Source of the DNA: Pisaster brevispinus
Taxonomy: Eukaryota > Echinodermata > Asteroidea > Forcipulatida > Asteriidae
Length of the DNA: 64,000 bases
NCBI GenBank assembly: GCA_023634235.1
Contig: JAMKCF010000018.1
Coordinates: 5,423,474 to 5,487,473, forward strand
Direction of reading: 5' to 3'
Within the stretch, counting starts at the first letter, position 1, and each line of letters starts with the position of its first letter. The notes under the pieces are model-generated. The model did not search any database, was not told the DNA's origin, and saw nothing but the letters and a program-made list of their open reading frames with translations. The translations under genes and the position numbers were made by a program. Below, in pieces: positions 1 to 16,057 of this stretch.

Positions 1-290
1 TAAAATTTTAATTTCGATATTTGTACAGTTCTGGATTTTTCGTAATTATCAAACAAAATAAAAAATAAAAAATCGAGGTTTTTAAAAACATAGCTATACC
101 TCTGCCGTTGACGGCGTGCGTCAAAATGACATTACTTTGACCTTATTGGGATGTTGTTTTGTTATATCTCCTTGCTGCAACAAAGCGGTTATACAAAACG
201 GAGCTTCCATAAATGACGTGATGAGGACGTAATGTGAATCTTTCCAAAAAGCACCAGAAAAGCCATCGTATCCAACGCGGCCTACGACAA

Positions 291-569
291 GGGCCCAACT
301 TCATAGCGCTGCTTAACGGTAAGCAAATTTTTGTGCTAACTTTAGCAGAAAAATTTGCTTAAGCGTAAGCGTATTTCACAGGTTAGCAAGAAAATTAGGC
401 AGTCATCTTGCGCATTCACCATGGATTTGCATTCCGTCATTCATTTTCATACAGAAAGCACCGGAAAGTTAGCTTGCCTTTTCATGTGCTTACGGTTAGC
501 AGCGCTATGAAATGGAAATCGCGCAGTTAGCACAAAATCAGCCGTTAGCAGCTCTATGAAATTGGGCCC
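291..569. mobile_element. MITE with GGGCCCAA-type terminal inverted repeats, copy 1
   Basis: The 279-bp unit begins GGGCCCAACTTCATAGCGCT and ends with the near-exact reverse complement, reading TCTATGAAATTGGGCCC. The interior is rich in GTTAGCA/TGCTTA short repeats. A second copy at 28,950-29,232 aligns along its whole length and ends at the same bases, which fixes the element boundaries. There is no coding capacity. I see no clear target-site duplication, so the superfamily is unassigned. Confidence 0.85.
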
Positions 570-1697
570 TGGTGAACTGCAGCAATACAAATGGCCGACC
601 AAAGCGTGACTCAGCATTATAAGTGCGCATTGCACCACGTGATTAGCCATGGTATCCTTTTATTCCGTGCCGCGAAAGTACAATTTTGGAGGATGAAGTC
701 GTTACAGCCCGATTTACGGTTGTCTATACTAACTGGCTGTTTGGAAAGCCACTTAGCCGGTTGCAGGCGCGAAATACGGCCGGCATAACCAAAGGAGACG
801 CGCTCGGTTAATTTATTTACTCTATTTAACCTCATGATTCACGCGGGGCAAGAACAACTCTGGCAGAAGAAGTTGCTGGGCGGGTGAGATGTAATCGAAG
901 ACGGGTGAAATGTTGCTATAGTTTGGTCTCAAGCGCCTTGATAAATACCCCACTTAACTTCCATGCTCTCTTCCTCCATAACACTATCCAGAAACTGTTG
1001 CTATTTCCAGCCAAGTCGGTCATTAGGGAGACAGAAAAACAAGGCATGGACTTTGAAAAAGTGCAGAGATCCGCGATTTGGTTTTAAATAGTTAACTCGA
1101 GAGGAGGTCTGATCAGCGTGGACTTTAATTATGCATAATGTAGATAGCCTAATCTATTCTTGCTTTCTTCTCTATGGGGATAGATAATCTACGACATATA
1201 GAGCGTGTAGCTGATTTGTCCAGACCCTGCTAGCGAGTTTGCTGTCACGTGATCAGTGCTCATCTGCTAGCTTAGACTTATTTCTCCTCTCGCATGTCCT
1301 TTTATCTTTTGTTAATGACATAATTCTGCTCCTGGGTCGTCCACTAATTCCTTGTTTACTTTTTCTCTTTGGAAAAAGTGGTGTTAAGATACTTATTTTA
1401 CAGATGCAATATTTTGTTTCCATCTCAACGTAGAAATATGATTTTTAAGCCATGTTACAGTTACCTGTACGGATCTTTGTAAAAAAATTGTAACTGTTTA
1501 GAGGTTTGAACCTGTTTTTCAGCTCTTTTCCATTGTTAATGATATTTGTTTTTCTCTGCAAATTTGTACAAACAAAAAAAATAGGCGCAGATCAAATTTT
1601 AAACCGGTAAAAGCTGCTGTCGAGGCTTGTTTTACGAGGTTGTAAAAACCACATCGAGTGTGCATTTACGGCGCAAGTTCGTCTGTGTCTGGTATGC
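570..1697. other. Gene-free stretch
   Basis: Short open frames occur on both strands, but none has a signal peptide, a recognisable motif or paired splice sites. I see no strong repeat structure. Confidence 0.6.
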
Positions 1698-1892
1698 AAG
1701 GTTCCGATTTCATAAAGCTGCTTTTGCAGAAAATACTGCTAATAAAATGTCTGCTTAGCAAAAAAGAAACAGGATACCAGCTACAGATACGACCTGTGAG
1801 ATGTTATTGCGGCTGGTAACCTTATTTAGGTAAGCATATTTTGGTTTTGTTTAGCTACTGTTTGTGCCAAAGCAGCTCTGTAGCATTTGGGC
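1698..1892. mobile_element. Degenerate MITE, TTTCATAAAGCTGCTT family
   Basis: The left end reads TTTCATAAAGCTGCTTTTGC. The right end reads AAGCAGCTCTGTAGCATTTG followed by GGCCC. The interior has the words GCTTAGCAAAA, GGATACCAG and GCTGGTAACC, also found at 39,345-39,515 and 49,585-49,752. The three copies are more diverged from one another than the two GGGCCC copies are. Non-coding. Confidence 0.6.
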
Positions 1893-2721
1893 CCTGCACC
1901 GATTGCAGGCGGTCTCAAAGATAGAGCTTTACTCAGGTCTGCATGTTTCTCGGTTGTTTTATTATCCACTTCCCAACCACTGCCCTCATTAAGGAGGTTA
2001 GATTTGTCAAATTGCTAGCACATTTGTTATTGAACCATTAGTTACATGTGCCTTAATGGCATTTGATAACCACTGGCTTCTGAAGTAGTTCGGTTTTGTT
2101 GATGCCCGCTCACGATGACTTCAGACGGCCCATGATTTTGCGGCTCTCTGCACTTGTTCAATAAATCACGTATTTTATCGAATGGTGATTATTCAAACCT
2201 TATTCTGTATAGACCTAACGAATTTCGGAATAGTAGATAAAATCACAAAACAACATGTTTTTGAAATGTAATGCTATAATAAGCAAAACAATACAAGCAA
2301 CCAGGTACATTAAAGACTGAGGGACTTTACGTTTTTGGCTGGTGGGAACAACAACAAGGAGCTTTTTGGTTTTAGAGATGAATTTCTTGGGGAGGTTTGT
2401 TCAGTTACAAATTTATTATTTTAAATAGTGTCGTATCTGTCAGAGTTAATAATATCAGGGTATGACGTACGATTTTTTGTATTCATTTTTTAAATATAAA
2501 ACATCTTGAGTAGTCCAGGAAAGTAACACAAGTTTAAAAACTGTGTTATTGTGTCTTCCATAAAACCCTTGTCATTACACAAATTAAATATACAAGAATA
2601 CCCCAAAACATTATTACACAATATTTTGATAAAATTGATCAAAAACAAACACCCCACAAAACGAACACACAACAACATAACATACGTTTAGTAAAACAAC
2701 AAGCAAAGAAACACATGAAAC

Positions 2722-2756
2722 ACACAAAAACAAACAAACAAACAAACAAACAAGCA
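2722..2756. repeat. (CAAA)n microsatellite
   Basis: There are about seven CAAA units inside a wider A/C-rich tract. The minus-strand frames here translate to Cys/Phe/Val-rich low-complexity protein and are not genes. Confidence 0.85.
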
Positions 2757-3244
2757 ACAAAAAACCCAACATAAAAGCCAACACAAGCCAATAACATACA
2801 GAAAGACAGACAGGCAGTCAGACAAAAGACGGACAGAAAAAAACAAACAAACAAACTCACTATTATAGGAAAATATTCTCACAAACAATAGACCGTAAAA
2901 AATTGTTTTACGTCAGAACAAGCAATTGATGTATTAGGAGATACAGTCAGAATTTTTGTCATTTTTTCATAAAGGTCAAGTAAGATGTAAAACAGGTTCA
3001 AAGCAAGTACCAATTTGCGTCAATTTGCGTCAAAGGACAGTGGTAACCAGCTAAAGCCCCTGTGAATGCATTTTTGAACGCTTTGTCGCCCCAAGAAATG
3101 TTTCCCGATGCCACCTGAAACACTTGTAGTTGGGGTCGGGGAAATTTGACCTTTCTTGACATCAAGTGTATGCTATTTATTTCACTGAAAGTAGGCGCCA
3201 ACCTACGCACTTTCTATGTTTTGCAAAAATACAATTTAAAAAGA

Positions 3245-3420
3245 AATGTTTTTCAGGGCCTACGTTTCGACCCAGGCAGAGTCTTTTTCAAAGGCAACAA
3301 TGACAGCATGTGACACACAAACAAGTGTACTCACATAACAGAAACATTCAAGTGAACATAAAGGTGAAAACAAAGAGGCAGATTTAATTTTAGAAGAAGC
3401 AATTAAAAAGGCGGTGAATT
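3245..3420. repeat. Dispersed repeat with ACGTTTCGACCC motif
   Basis: The block carries CTACGTTTCGACCCAGGCAG followed by AGTCTTTTTCAAAGGC. Variants of the same motif occur at about 20,012-20,050 (GACGTTTTGACC), 27,303-27,350 (GACGTTTCGAAC) and 30,268-30,310 (CTTTCGATCC). Such motifs recall the terminal repeats of Penelope-like retroelements, but no reverse transcriptase is visible, so this attribution is an inference from motif alone. Confidence 0.4.
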
Positions 3421-4150
3421 TTTTGTCTTTGTTCTTTTTAGAAGAGAAAAAGAGATAAACAGATGGGGGGGGGGGTTAAGGGACTATTTAAACGGTGGGT
3501 TGACTAGAGACACAATTCAAAGGTGTGAAGAAGGAGAAAAATAAACAACTGGTGAATGAGACAAACTAAAATATTAGGACATGTGTAAAAAATATATATA
3601 TATATGAATATAAGTAAATTATATGTAAATATAAATTCTCAAACAGTTTTTCATCAGAATATTATCATAATTATTGTTAATATACCCGCTAATGCTTATA
3701 GGAAGCAACGTTGAAACTCGAGGTTTCCTTTTCCGGGATCGTGAGGCCGTTATCTACATTTCCGCTCGTGCCCCTTCTTTTTACCTTTCTTCCTACACTG
3801 ATTTCTTGAATTGAATGTATATTCCAAATATTGATTGTAGGACAATGGTCATTTTAATGACGCTAAACAATACGCAATCAAGGGCAGAGAAAAACGTTTA
3901 ATTGGGGAGAGGGAAATGCAGTCACGTAGAACCACGCCTTTTGAATCGTGGCCACCCTAAAACAAACGTGTATAAAAACTATCAACAGTTTTGAGAAAGC
4001 GAGAGAAACAAACCATATTGTTATATTTAGGGTTTGGGAGAATATTTTGTTTTCCTTTTTAGGAGAACAGTACAGCCACCTGAGAATAATATCTAAAAAC
4101 CAAAAATGCGCATAAACCTCACATTGTTAGAGATATATATTCACATGGTT

Positions 4151-4371
4151 CACTGCAAAAACTGGGTGTCAAAATTGGCACTATGGGTGTTGTCACACAT
4201 TGTTATACCGAAGAGAGATTAACAATTAACATCTTAGTGTTTTTAAATAACACAAATGCTATTGTTTTTGCAGAACTTATTGTTACTTTAACACCATATT
4301 GTTTATTTTGTTTTTGGTATTTATGTCACGTGACAACACCCATGGTGTCAATTGTAACACCCCATTTTTTT
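4151..4371. mobile_element. MITE with CACTGCAAAAA ends, copy 1
   Basis: This is a palindromic unit. The left arm reads CACTGCAAAAACTGGGTGTC and continues to GGGTGTTGTCACA; the right arm TGTGACAACACCCATGGTG is its reverse complement. A shorter relative lies at 35,183-35,310. Open frames across it are by-products of the palindrome. Confidence 0.7.
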
Positions 4372-5414
4372 CAAATTATTTATTATCAATCCCTTACGAA
4401 CATACACACAAATATGCAGTTGTTGTAGAGAATGACGTCTCTTTAGACAGAACCATCTTCATGTACAATCTCATTTTAATACCGACCGACATAACATCAA
4501 TTATTGTAACATACTGTAGTCTTTTACGATGAAAAACATAAATAAATAAACAATTTAATAAAATGAAAACTACAATCTGGAACAGAACCAAGATTTATAA
4601 GTGTTGTGCAGAAAAAGTCACGTACAATAACATATGGAACCGATTACATTATGGATAGGAACGGGATAACCTGCCGGTTTGGAACTCATCACAAATTAAA
4701 TCAAGAACCTAAAATAGAATTCACGTATGTTTCCGTTATCTTAAAAAACCTTCCGGAATTTATTTGTTTGTTGGCGTGCTGGGTATTTGTTTATTGGTGT
4801 CCGTGTGGGTGTTTGTTCGTTTGTGTGAATAGACTTAAAGAAATTACCTTTTGATTGAAAATACGGACCTACGTTTTTTGGTAAAGTTCCTATCTGACTA
4901 GCTAAATCTAACTGGAACCCAAGTTGTGAACAAAGAAGAACACACATTTCATATGGGAGACGCTTAAAAAGTAATAATAATTGTTACACAAAATGTTTAT
5001 TTAGATACATAATTGCCGTAAGCCTCCTTTCCTATTCGACGATAGACTAAAAAAAAAAGCTGTTGTATCAAGTAAACTATATTACGACGTTACATTTACA
5101 CCGACGGTTTCGATGGGCATATTGAACTCTATACATCAAAACCCATCACGAACACAGACTTGCTGATTCCTATCTTACTTTCAACATCACATTAATCAGC
5201 CCTCGTAGACTAGAAAAATTACACCATAAGTGCCATAACATGACTGAGATCTGATAAGATTTCCATTAATAAAGTCGATTTGGAGCTTTGGTGAGGAAAT
5301 TCTGAATGAAATAATTCCTGGTTTGTATCTTTTTAGAAATCAACAAATCAATCAACCTTTTATTTTGGTTGCTAATTTTTTATTTTTCTTAATTTTTAAT
5401 TTTTTTTAATAGAT
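4372..5414. other. Gene-free stretch
   Basis: AT-rich DNA with scattered short open frames on both strands. I recognised no motif or splice-site pair supporting an exon. Confidence 0.55.
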
Positions 5415-5572
5415 CTCATGCACATGATTACATTGTAATAGGGTGCCCTCGCCTAGAGGTCAAAATGAGGTTGTTCATTGGCCAGTCTTGTGCGTCGCGC
5501 GTCACAACTCTGTGCGTTACGTCTCGTCATTGATTTACATCTACGATTGATGACGTCAATACATAAAGTCTT
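5415..5572. repeat. Dispersed repeat, copy 1 (GCCCTCGCCTAGAGGTCAAA)
   Basis: This matches 51,800-51,968 through the core GCCCTCGCCTAGAGGTCAAA, then GAGGTTGTTCATTGG, and a shared TGACGTCAATRCAT end. It is CpG-containing and non-coding. The second copy sits in an intron of the receptor kinase gene. Confidence 0.75.
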
Positions 5573-5954
5573 GGCTCACCAGTGTCATGTTTAACTTACT
5601 GGTAGAACATTTGGATGTTGGAAACAAATTACTCTGAATAATTGGCTCTCAATCTTTGCCACTGTTTCTTTCTCAAAAATTAAGACTTTTCAAAGGTCAG
5701 GCATTTGTGAGTGTGCGTAAAGGTAGGGTCGTAGATTGGTTTTGTCAATATAAAGCTGATTTATTAGCAATTTTATAAAGAAAGATACAATACAAGTCAC
5801 TTGTGAACGTTTCAGCTGAATACAGGTCTACTTTCTGAGAAAACACTGAAGAAAGCAGTGTTTTAACGTATGTACTTCGCACACATCCATGTTTAGCGAG
5901 GTGACAGAGTGTACCAACTGCATCCCTGGCAGCAAATCGCGAACGGACAATAAC

Positions 5955-6160
5955 CAACCCTCAAAAATCTGAGAAACGATTCAAACATGAATCAAATTTA
6001 AATGAATCGGGTCGAAAACATATTCAAACCATAGCTATTAGGCTTCGAATCCTTTCTCAAAATTAGTTTATACCATCAACAGCGGCAGTGGCTCTTCTCA
6101 CCAAGTAAGTTTATATGTTCATTAATTGTTGGGGTATTTACCAATCTACGACACAAAACT
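5955..6160. repeat. Fragment of dispersed element also seen at 43,565-43,985
   Basis: It shares the words CTCACCAAGTAAGTTT, ATTAAT and a GTATTTACCA-type ending with the right part of the element at 43,565-43,985 (CTTACCAAGTAAGTTTTTAT, GATTACCAAACG). It looks truncated. No coding content. Confidence 0.45.
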
Positions 6161-6416
6161 CTTTAAAAAAATTGGGGTTAATTTAAAGAGGATCCATAAT
6201 GTCATTGAGCGAGTTCGGGTCAATGTGATCCTATACTGGTTCCTAATTATCATGAATCTCGGTCAGTAAAATAGGGTCATGTTGACCGTCAAAGAGGTGA
6301 TTCTGACCATTGCTGTTGACCCCTGATCTTGGATCCTCATCAGTTCGGGCCGGGCCTTCTTTTTGTAATACTACCTGGCAAATATTTGCCCAAATTCTAC
6401 ACCATCTCAAGAAAAC

Positions 6417-6422
6417 TTTATT
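6417..6422 (-). terminator. Poly(A) signal AATAAA of the peptide-precursor gene
   Basis: The minus strand reads CTCAATAAAGTTTTC, about 31 nt past the TAA stop at 6,453-6,455. This canonical hexamer gives a very short 3' UTR. Confidence 0.65.
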
Positions 6423-6452
6423 GAGATGAATGTCTTAAGGTACGTACCTATT

Positions 6453-10401
<3,949 letters not shown>

Positions 10402-11223
10402 TTTGAATCTAGAAGAAAAATAAGATAACAGATTCAACACTGGTTTGATTAGCGTGTACATGATTGTTTCAGAGTTCGATACCGATTTGATATACAACGT
10501 CAATCACCGTCAGCGAAAACTACAATCGTAGTAAGGATGAACAAAACTAGATGATTATGATGTGTTCATTACGTCTTTTCGCTAGTAAATACTTGCAAGA
10601 ACATTATACGCAATTAAAACTGAAAACATTTTCTCGTTCCGGTTTTGATAAGCCCGCTCGAATGGAACTTCCAACCCGCGCGTTCCTCTACGGCAAATAT
10701 TCTGACCAATTAGTTCCTTTAAGCTGAATTTTTGACCAAAGATAGTTCGCTAGTCCAATGAGTATCTTTCGACCAATCGAAGCTTTTTTTTCTTCTTCTT
10801 CTATTTGAGGCGTCGGTCGCTTAAGGTCTCAGCAAATGTCACAAATTGTCAGCCTCGCTGGCTCGCGATGGACAGGACATAGTCACGTAGGGCAATCAGA
10901 ATACTCGATCTATCGTCACGGACTCCGGTGACTCTATCAACCGCAGTTTTCAGAAAGGACAGAATTATATAATCCGTCTACGGAAATAGTACGTACACAA
11001 ATCGCTGCTGGATGGACAGACTGGCAGTGTATAGAGCTACGCAAGAGGCCATTAATTTAGGGTCTTGTCCAATCATTGTACCCCAATTTCCTCAAAATAA
11101 AAAATAAAAATAATAATAATAATAAATAAATAAAATAAATAAATAAGTAATTAATATGTTAACCTAATAAAGACAAACAAAGCCAATACAACCAATTACT
11201 CAAGAGGCTAGTAATTAACTGCA
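10402..11223. other. Gene-free stretch upstream of the signal-peptide exon
   Basis: The exon acceptor TTATTTTTCTTCTAG is at about 10,409-10,423 (minus). A minus-strand ATTATATAAT at about 10,965-10,974 could be a TATA box for a nearer promoter of the peptide gene, but I see no consensus donor below it. An AT-rich (AATA)n patch occupies 11,100-11,160. Confidence 0.4.
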
Positions 11224-11556
11224 CACTCTAAGAAAACAATACCCATTGTTGCGTAAAATTTTACTCTTTGTGGTGGTAAAAAGGGAACATGGTCGTTTGA
11301 AGGGTAAAACGCTACGCAACAGGGGTTGCGTCGTAATTTACTCAATTTCTGTGTAAAACGGTTTCCCAACATTGCGTCAAATTTCTTACCCAACTCTATT
11401 GTGTCAAACTGTACCCAACAAATGACTACCCATTATTTTGACCCCGCAACATTACTCAACACCGTTGTGTCCTATATTTACTCAGTAGTTGAGCACCATA
11501 ACCCCAAGTGTTGAGTAAAAAAAGAAAACGTGCATTTTGACAGCAAACACGGACAC

Positions 11557-14475
11557 TACACTGTTAAAAGTACTGGGTAATTATTTACTGGGTAGATTCC
11601 TTTTGGCATTTGTTGGTCCTTTGTTTACCCAGTTATATGGCACATTTTGCAGTTTGGTAAATAACACAAAGTACCCAGCATTGGATGTACTTGTGGTCAT
11701 AGGCGTTGGGCAACTGATACCCAACAAATGCGCACAAATATTGTATTGTTTCAACTACCCTTTCTTTGGGTAGAAAATTTGACAATCCCCCATAAGTTGG
11801 AGGAATTTTATTATTTTGTATTTTATTTTACACAAGTGAGGTGTACAACAAAAATGGTCGTTTTACCCAAAATCGATCAAAAGTTACACAACATTTTTAG
11901 CCAGCAGTTTTACACAGCAACATTTTACACTTTTTTTTTGAGAGTGTACGTTCAGAAGACGTATAGGGGAGTCGACAACGATTCGTTGTTACAACGTTAT
12001 ATTAATAACGTTACTTACACCAAAGTCTGACTTCATTACAACGTTGTAAGAACGTTAAATTGTTATCTGGGTCATCATGTCGGACCTAGTAGAACTTCTT
12101 GACAATATTGGGGTCTAGAGGAACTTATAGACACATTCATCGGTAAGAAATTTTGCCTGTACTAATAAAATAAGAACCTATGTAGGGATTGTAGGCCTAG
12201 ATGTAGACCATAAAGCTCTATTATGGAAACCCGTCAAAGCGGTTTTGTAGTTACATTTCTGCTTAGCTCTGCTCAAACATTGCTCAAACACAGTCATACG
12301 TTACAACAGTAGTACTCTAGTACAGTGTGTATAATATATCCAGGTGACGATCACAGACAGGAGTTGTATAGCTGCGGCGTTACTGTGGTAATATTATTAA
12401 TGAATAACAGTTTGTTCACTGGTCAACATGCATTAGATTGAGCCATTTTCAAGATGAGACAGACGCTTGCCTTTAGAAATTTACTCGTGTAGCTAAGTTA
12501 GATTGTATGGGTGGTTTTATTTACGATGCAATATATATTAAATAACTTGAGTATTGACAGGCATTGCCTGTCCACCTTGACTTTGGAGCTATAACTTATC
12601 AGTCACTATATTATCACTATCAGTCACTATTCAGTATCACAAAGGCCTGTCTGGATTGACCTTATTTTATTGGGTCAGCAAAAGTAGAATTTAAACATAG
12701 CTGTTTGTTTTTCTTATTTTAAGAAAGCTTTTATTTTTACACACAGCATTAATTGTGCATTTTAGAAGCAATTAAAAATCACATTCAATGTCATCACAAA
12801 AGTTGGATAGTAACACTCATTCTGTGTTTCTAGAAAAAGTGAGAAAAAGTGAGAGAGTGTTTCCCTCAAACTTGGTTAACTTCTTTTATCAGTTTTTCTC
12901 AGAAGTTGGCTAAAGTTACTTCAAATAGTTGTGTAAATTTTGTATTTTTTCCATAAGTTGGTAAAAATTGCCTTCAAATAGCTGAGTGAAGTTTTTTTTT
13001 AGCCTTAAGTTGGTTGATGGAGAAAATGTCTTCAATTACATGGGTAAGTGTAGTGTGGCGCATGGTAGGCAAAATACAGCCCCGGTTGACAAATATGCCT
13101 GCGTCCTCTTGGCCTGATTACTTCTTTACCAGTTGATTATTTTAGTGTCTAGACTCCGAAGTTTAATGTAATGCATAAATTGTATCAGAATAAAGAATTT
13201 CAAGCAGTCATGCGACAATTCATGGCTGTTAACTTTCATTACACATTTTTTTACTGTAACTGTAAAACTTTCAAATGTACAATTTTTTTACTGGTTAAAT
13301 GTACACAATAGTGTCTAGGCTACGAAGTTTAGTACTGCATAAATTGTATCAGAATAAAGAATTTCAAGCAGCCATGCGACAATTCATGACTGTTAACTTT
13401 TATATACACATTTTGTCAATGTAACTGTAAAACTTTCAAATGTACAATTTTTTTTACTGGTTAAATGTACACAATAGTGTCTAGGCTACGAAGTTTAGTT
13501 GTGCATAAATTGTATCAGAATAAAGAATTTCAAGCAGTCATGCGACAATTCATGGCTGTTAACTTTCATTACACATTTTTTTACTGTAACTGTGAAACTT
13601 TCAAATGTACAATTTTTTTACTGGTTAAATGTACACAATAGTGTCTAGGCTACGAAGTTTAGTACTGCATAAATTGTATCAGAATAAAGAATTTCAAGCA
13701 GCCATGCGACAATTCATGACTGTTAACTTTCATTACACATTTTGTCAATGTAACTGTAAAACTTTCAAATGTACAATTTTTTTTACTGGTTAAATGTACA
13801 CAATAGTGTCTAGGCTACGAAGTTTAGTAGTGCATACATTGTATCAGAATCAAGAATTTCAAGCAGTCATGCGACAATTCATGACTGTTAATTTTCATTA
13901 CACATTTTGTCGAAGTAACTGTGAAACTTTCAAATGTACAAATTTATGAACTGGTTAAAACTTTGGTGTCTATCACTTTTTAGAGACATGGGTCGTTTTG
14001 TCCCCTACTAACAACTTGCTCAAAACCACAATTTGCTCCTTAATGTTTCAAAGACACCTTCAAAAATTTCAATGACACTTTCAAAGTACTCTCGGGTACT
14101 ACTATTAAATGTGTTTTGGCCCTAAAGTTTCCAACTGTTGAGTAAATGTATGGGTCGTAATGCCCAAGTGTTGGTGACATGCAATTTTCCAACATTTGGT
14201 CAAAATGTTCTGTCCAATGTTTGGGTAAATTTTTTCGCCAACTGTTGGCTATTTGTTATGATCCAGTAGATGGGCAATGTAAAGAACCCAACTGTTTTTT
14301 TTAATACTTTTTGTTATGGTCCAACTGTTGTGTAAAATGTTTACTTAATAGTTGGGGATGGGGATTACCCAACGACCGTTGGGTAGAAATTGCCCAATAG
14401 ATGTACATGTTGACTATCGTACCAACGTTGGGCAAAAAGTTGGGAAGTTTTTGCCCATTTTTTTTTTACAGTGTA
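11557..14475 (+). mobile_element. Inner 2.9-kb transposon, copy A
   Basis: The ends are TACACTGTTAAAAGTACTGG and TTTTTTTACAGTGTA. Copy B (36,661-38,754) is the reverse complement over nearly its full length, including the segment around ATGTCGGACCTAGTAGAACT. Both ends carry clusters of GTTGGGTAA/CCAACTGTTG words as subterminal repeats. No transposase frame is visible. Copy A has five 165-bp satellite units plus a 230-bp segment (about 12,912-13,144) missing from copy B. Confidence 0.85.
13145..13961 (+). repeat. 165-bp tandem satellite, five units, in transposon copy A
   Basis: Units start with GTGTCTAG at 13,145, 13,311, 13,477, 13,641 and 13,806. Each carries CATAAATTGTATCAGAATMA, a CATGCGACAATTCATG word and a TTTACTGGTTAAATGTACAC end. 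Odd units read GCAGTCATGCG and even units GCAGCCATGCG; units 1 and 3 also share CACATTTTTTTACTG where units 2 and 4 have CACATTTTGTCAATG. The pattern is therefore a dimer repeat (ABAB plus a diverged fifth unit). Confidence 0.92.
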
Positions 14476-14966
14476 TTGAAAAAACCAGCCATGGCATACG
14501 CAAACTTCATGTCAAACATTTTTATTATTTTTATTCACCAATATTCAATTAAAATCAGTCAGATCAAAATATTATTACAATCAGCTTCACTAAAAAAAAT
14601 TATTATATAAGAAATAAATGAATACAAAAATGTACAAATAAAACAGAACAGAACAAGCAACGTGCAAAGAACAGATTAACAAAAAAAGAAAAGTAGTTTT
14701 TTGGTGTTTTTTTGTGTGTAAGAACTTTGACTTTAGTAAAACTAAGAACATCATCAACATAAAACACTATAAAAAACATTTAAAATTTCAAATAATTTTC
14801 ACTATTCCTAGAATCAATTTAAATTTTGGTTCGTGTTGAACTTCACATGTCAAACTACAAGGCTTGCAAAAAAAAAGAAATCACTTTGCATATTTCAAAT
14901 GTGCATATTTTCACTTTGAACTTTAACTGGCAAACTACTTACAAAGAGGAAAACACTTTACGTGTT

Positions 14967-16057
14967 TCAATAATTTTCCAGATTAACAAACTTTTCACAA
15001 CTCTCTGGGTTGACCCCCTGTCCATTTTTGGGGATCAGATCTTTAATGCAGTCATCATCTAGAAGTTCCAATGCAGATGAGTCAATGTCATTTTCTAAAA
15101 GAAAAACAAGTAATATTAAAACAGTTAAAAAAAATTTAAACAAATCAATAGGCCCTACAAACCAACAAAAATAAACAAAAATAAATAATATGCAAGAATA
15201 AATAAAAATAAGCAAAAACGAATCAATATATTTAAAAAAATATTTTTAAAAAGTAAAAATTTAAATTAAAAATAAATAAAAATGAAAGAAAATAAAAGAA
15301 AATAAATAAAAATTAAATAAATTAACAAAAAATCAACAAATAAAGAAACACCACAACAAACAAACAAATAATAAATAAATAAAAGTGGAACTTATAGGCC
15401 TACTAGTAAGCTATGGGTTGTACATTGCTTTTTTCTATGGTAGATAATTAAGTTCAAAAACTAAATAGGGTCGACAGTTTAGTTCCAACATGCCCAAGAG
15501 TCAATATCCTGATGTTAAATATTGTCAAGTCAAGGAACCAGACCAGTTATACTAACGTTACTATAGTATGGTAACTGATTTGTAAATGTGTAGCTGTATA
15601 CATGTACAAATCAACACAACACTACATGTACATGCCATGGCCTGCAACGTTGTTTGGATATTTGATGAAAAGACAATAGGGATCTATTTTAGATTGAGTA
15701 GCATTTCCAATTTCAAAAGACAATCCTTCTTCAAATGCTCTGGACTATTATGAATGGACTAGGGCCTAATAAGTGACAAAGTGACGTCTGTCTGAGCCAT
15801 GCAGGCGTACACGACGTGATCCGATGCATACCGCATACGTGCACCCACTATTTTTCACGAGGGCAATTATCAAAACAGACCGGACTTATATTCCAATATA
15901 GCATTCTATTTTCAACTGAAACTATGCCCATGTTTTGCACAGGGACACCTGCTGTATTTCAGTACATCTTAAAATGACAATAATTACCTTCAAACCGGGG
16001 AATCAGAGATTCCAAGTCCCACTGCCTCAACTTGTTTACAACTCCTGCATCCGCCAT
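14967..16057 (-). CDS. Small SAM-domain protein, two exons, carried inside a transposon
   Basis: Exon 1, 15,988-16,057, opens with ATG in an ACATGGCGG context and ends GAAG|GTAATT. Exon 2, 14,967-15,094, follows acceptor CTTTTAG and ends in TGA. The phase-1 join gives 65 residues beginning MADAGVVNKLRQWDLESLI, then PRFEENDIDSSALELLDDDC, IKDLIPKNGQ and a short tail. The W-x-LESLIPRF / F-EEN-xID-xxALxLLDDD-xIKDLIP pattern is the first four helices of a sterile alpha motif (SAM) domain, a protein-protein interaction module. The usual fifth helix (x-GPRxKFLKxL) is missing. A weak donor at CAGGG|GTCAAC just after the core suggests a lost or distant third exon. The gene lies wholly within the outer transposon and next to the inner one, so it is probably a captured or element-borne gene fragment. 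Expression is unknown. Confidence 0.65.

Larger units (their letters stand above)
1893..4150. other. Gene-free stretch with low-complexity DNA
   Basis: It contains an A/C-rich (CAAA)n tract at about 2,640-2,860, a poly-G run near 3,464 and a short (TA)n near 3,592. I see no supported exon. The block at 3,254-3,300 is listed separately. Confidence 0.6.
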
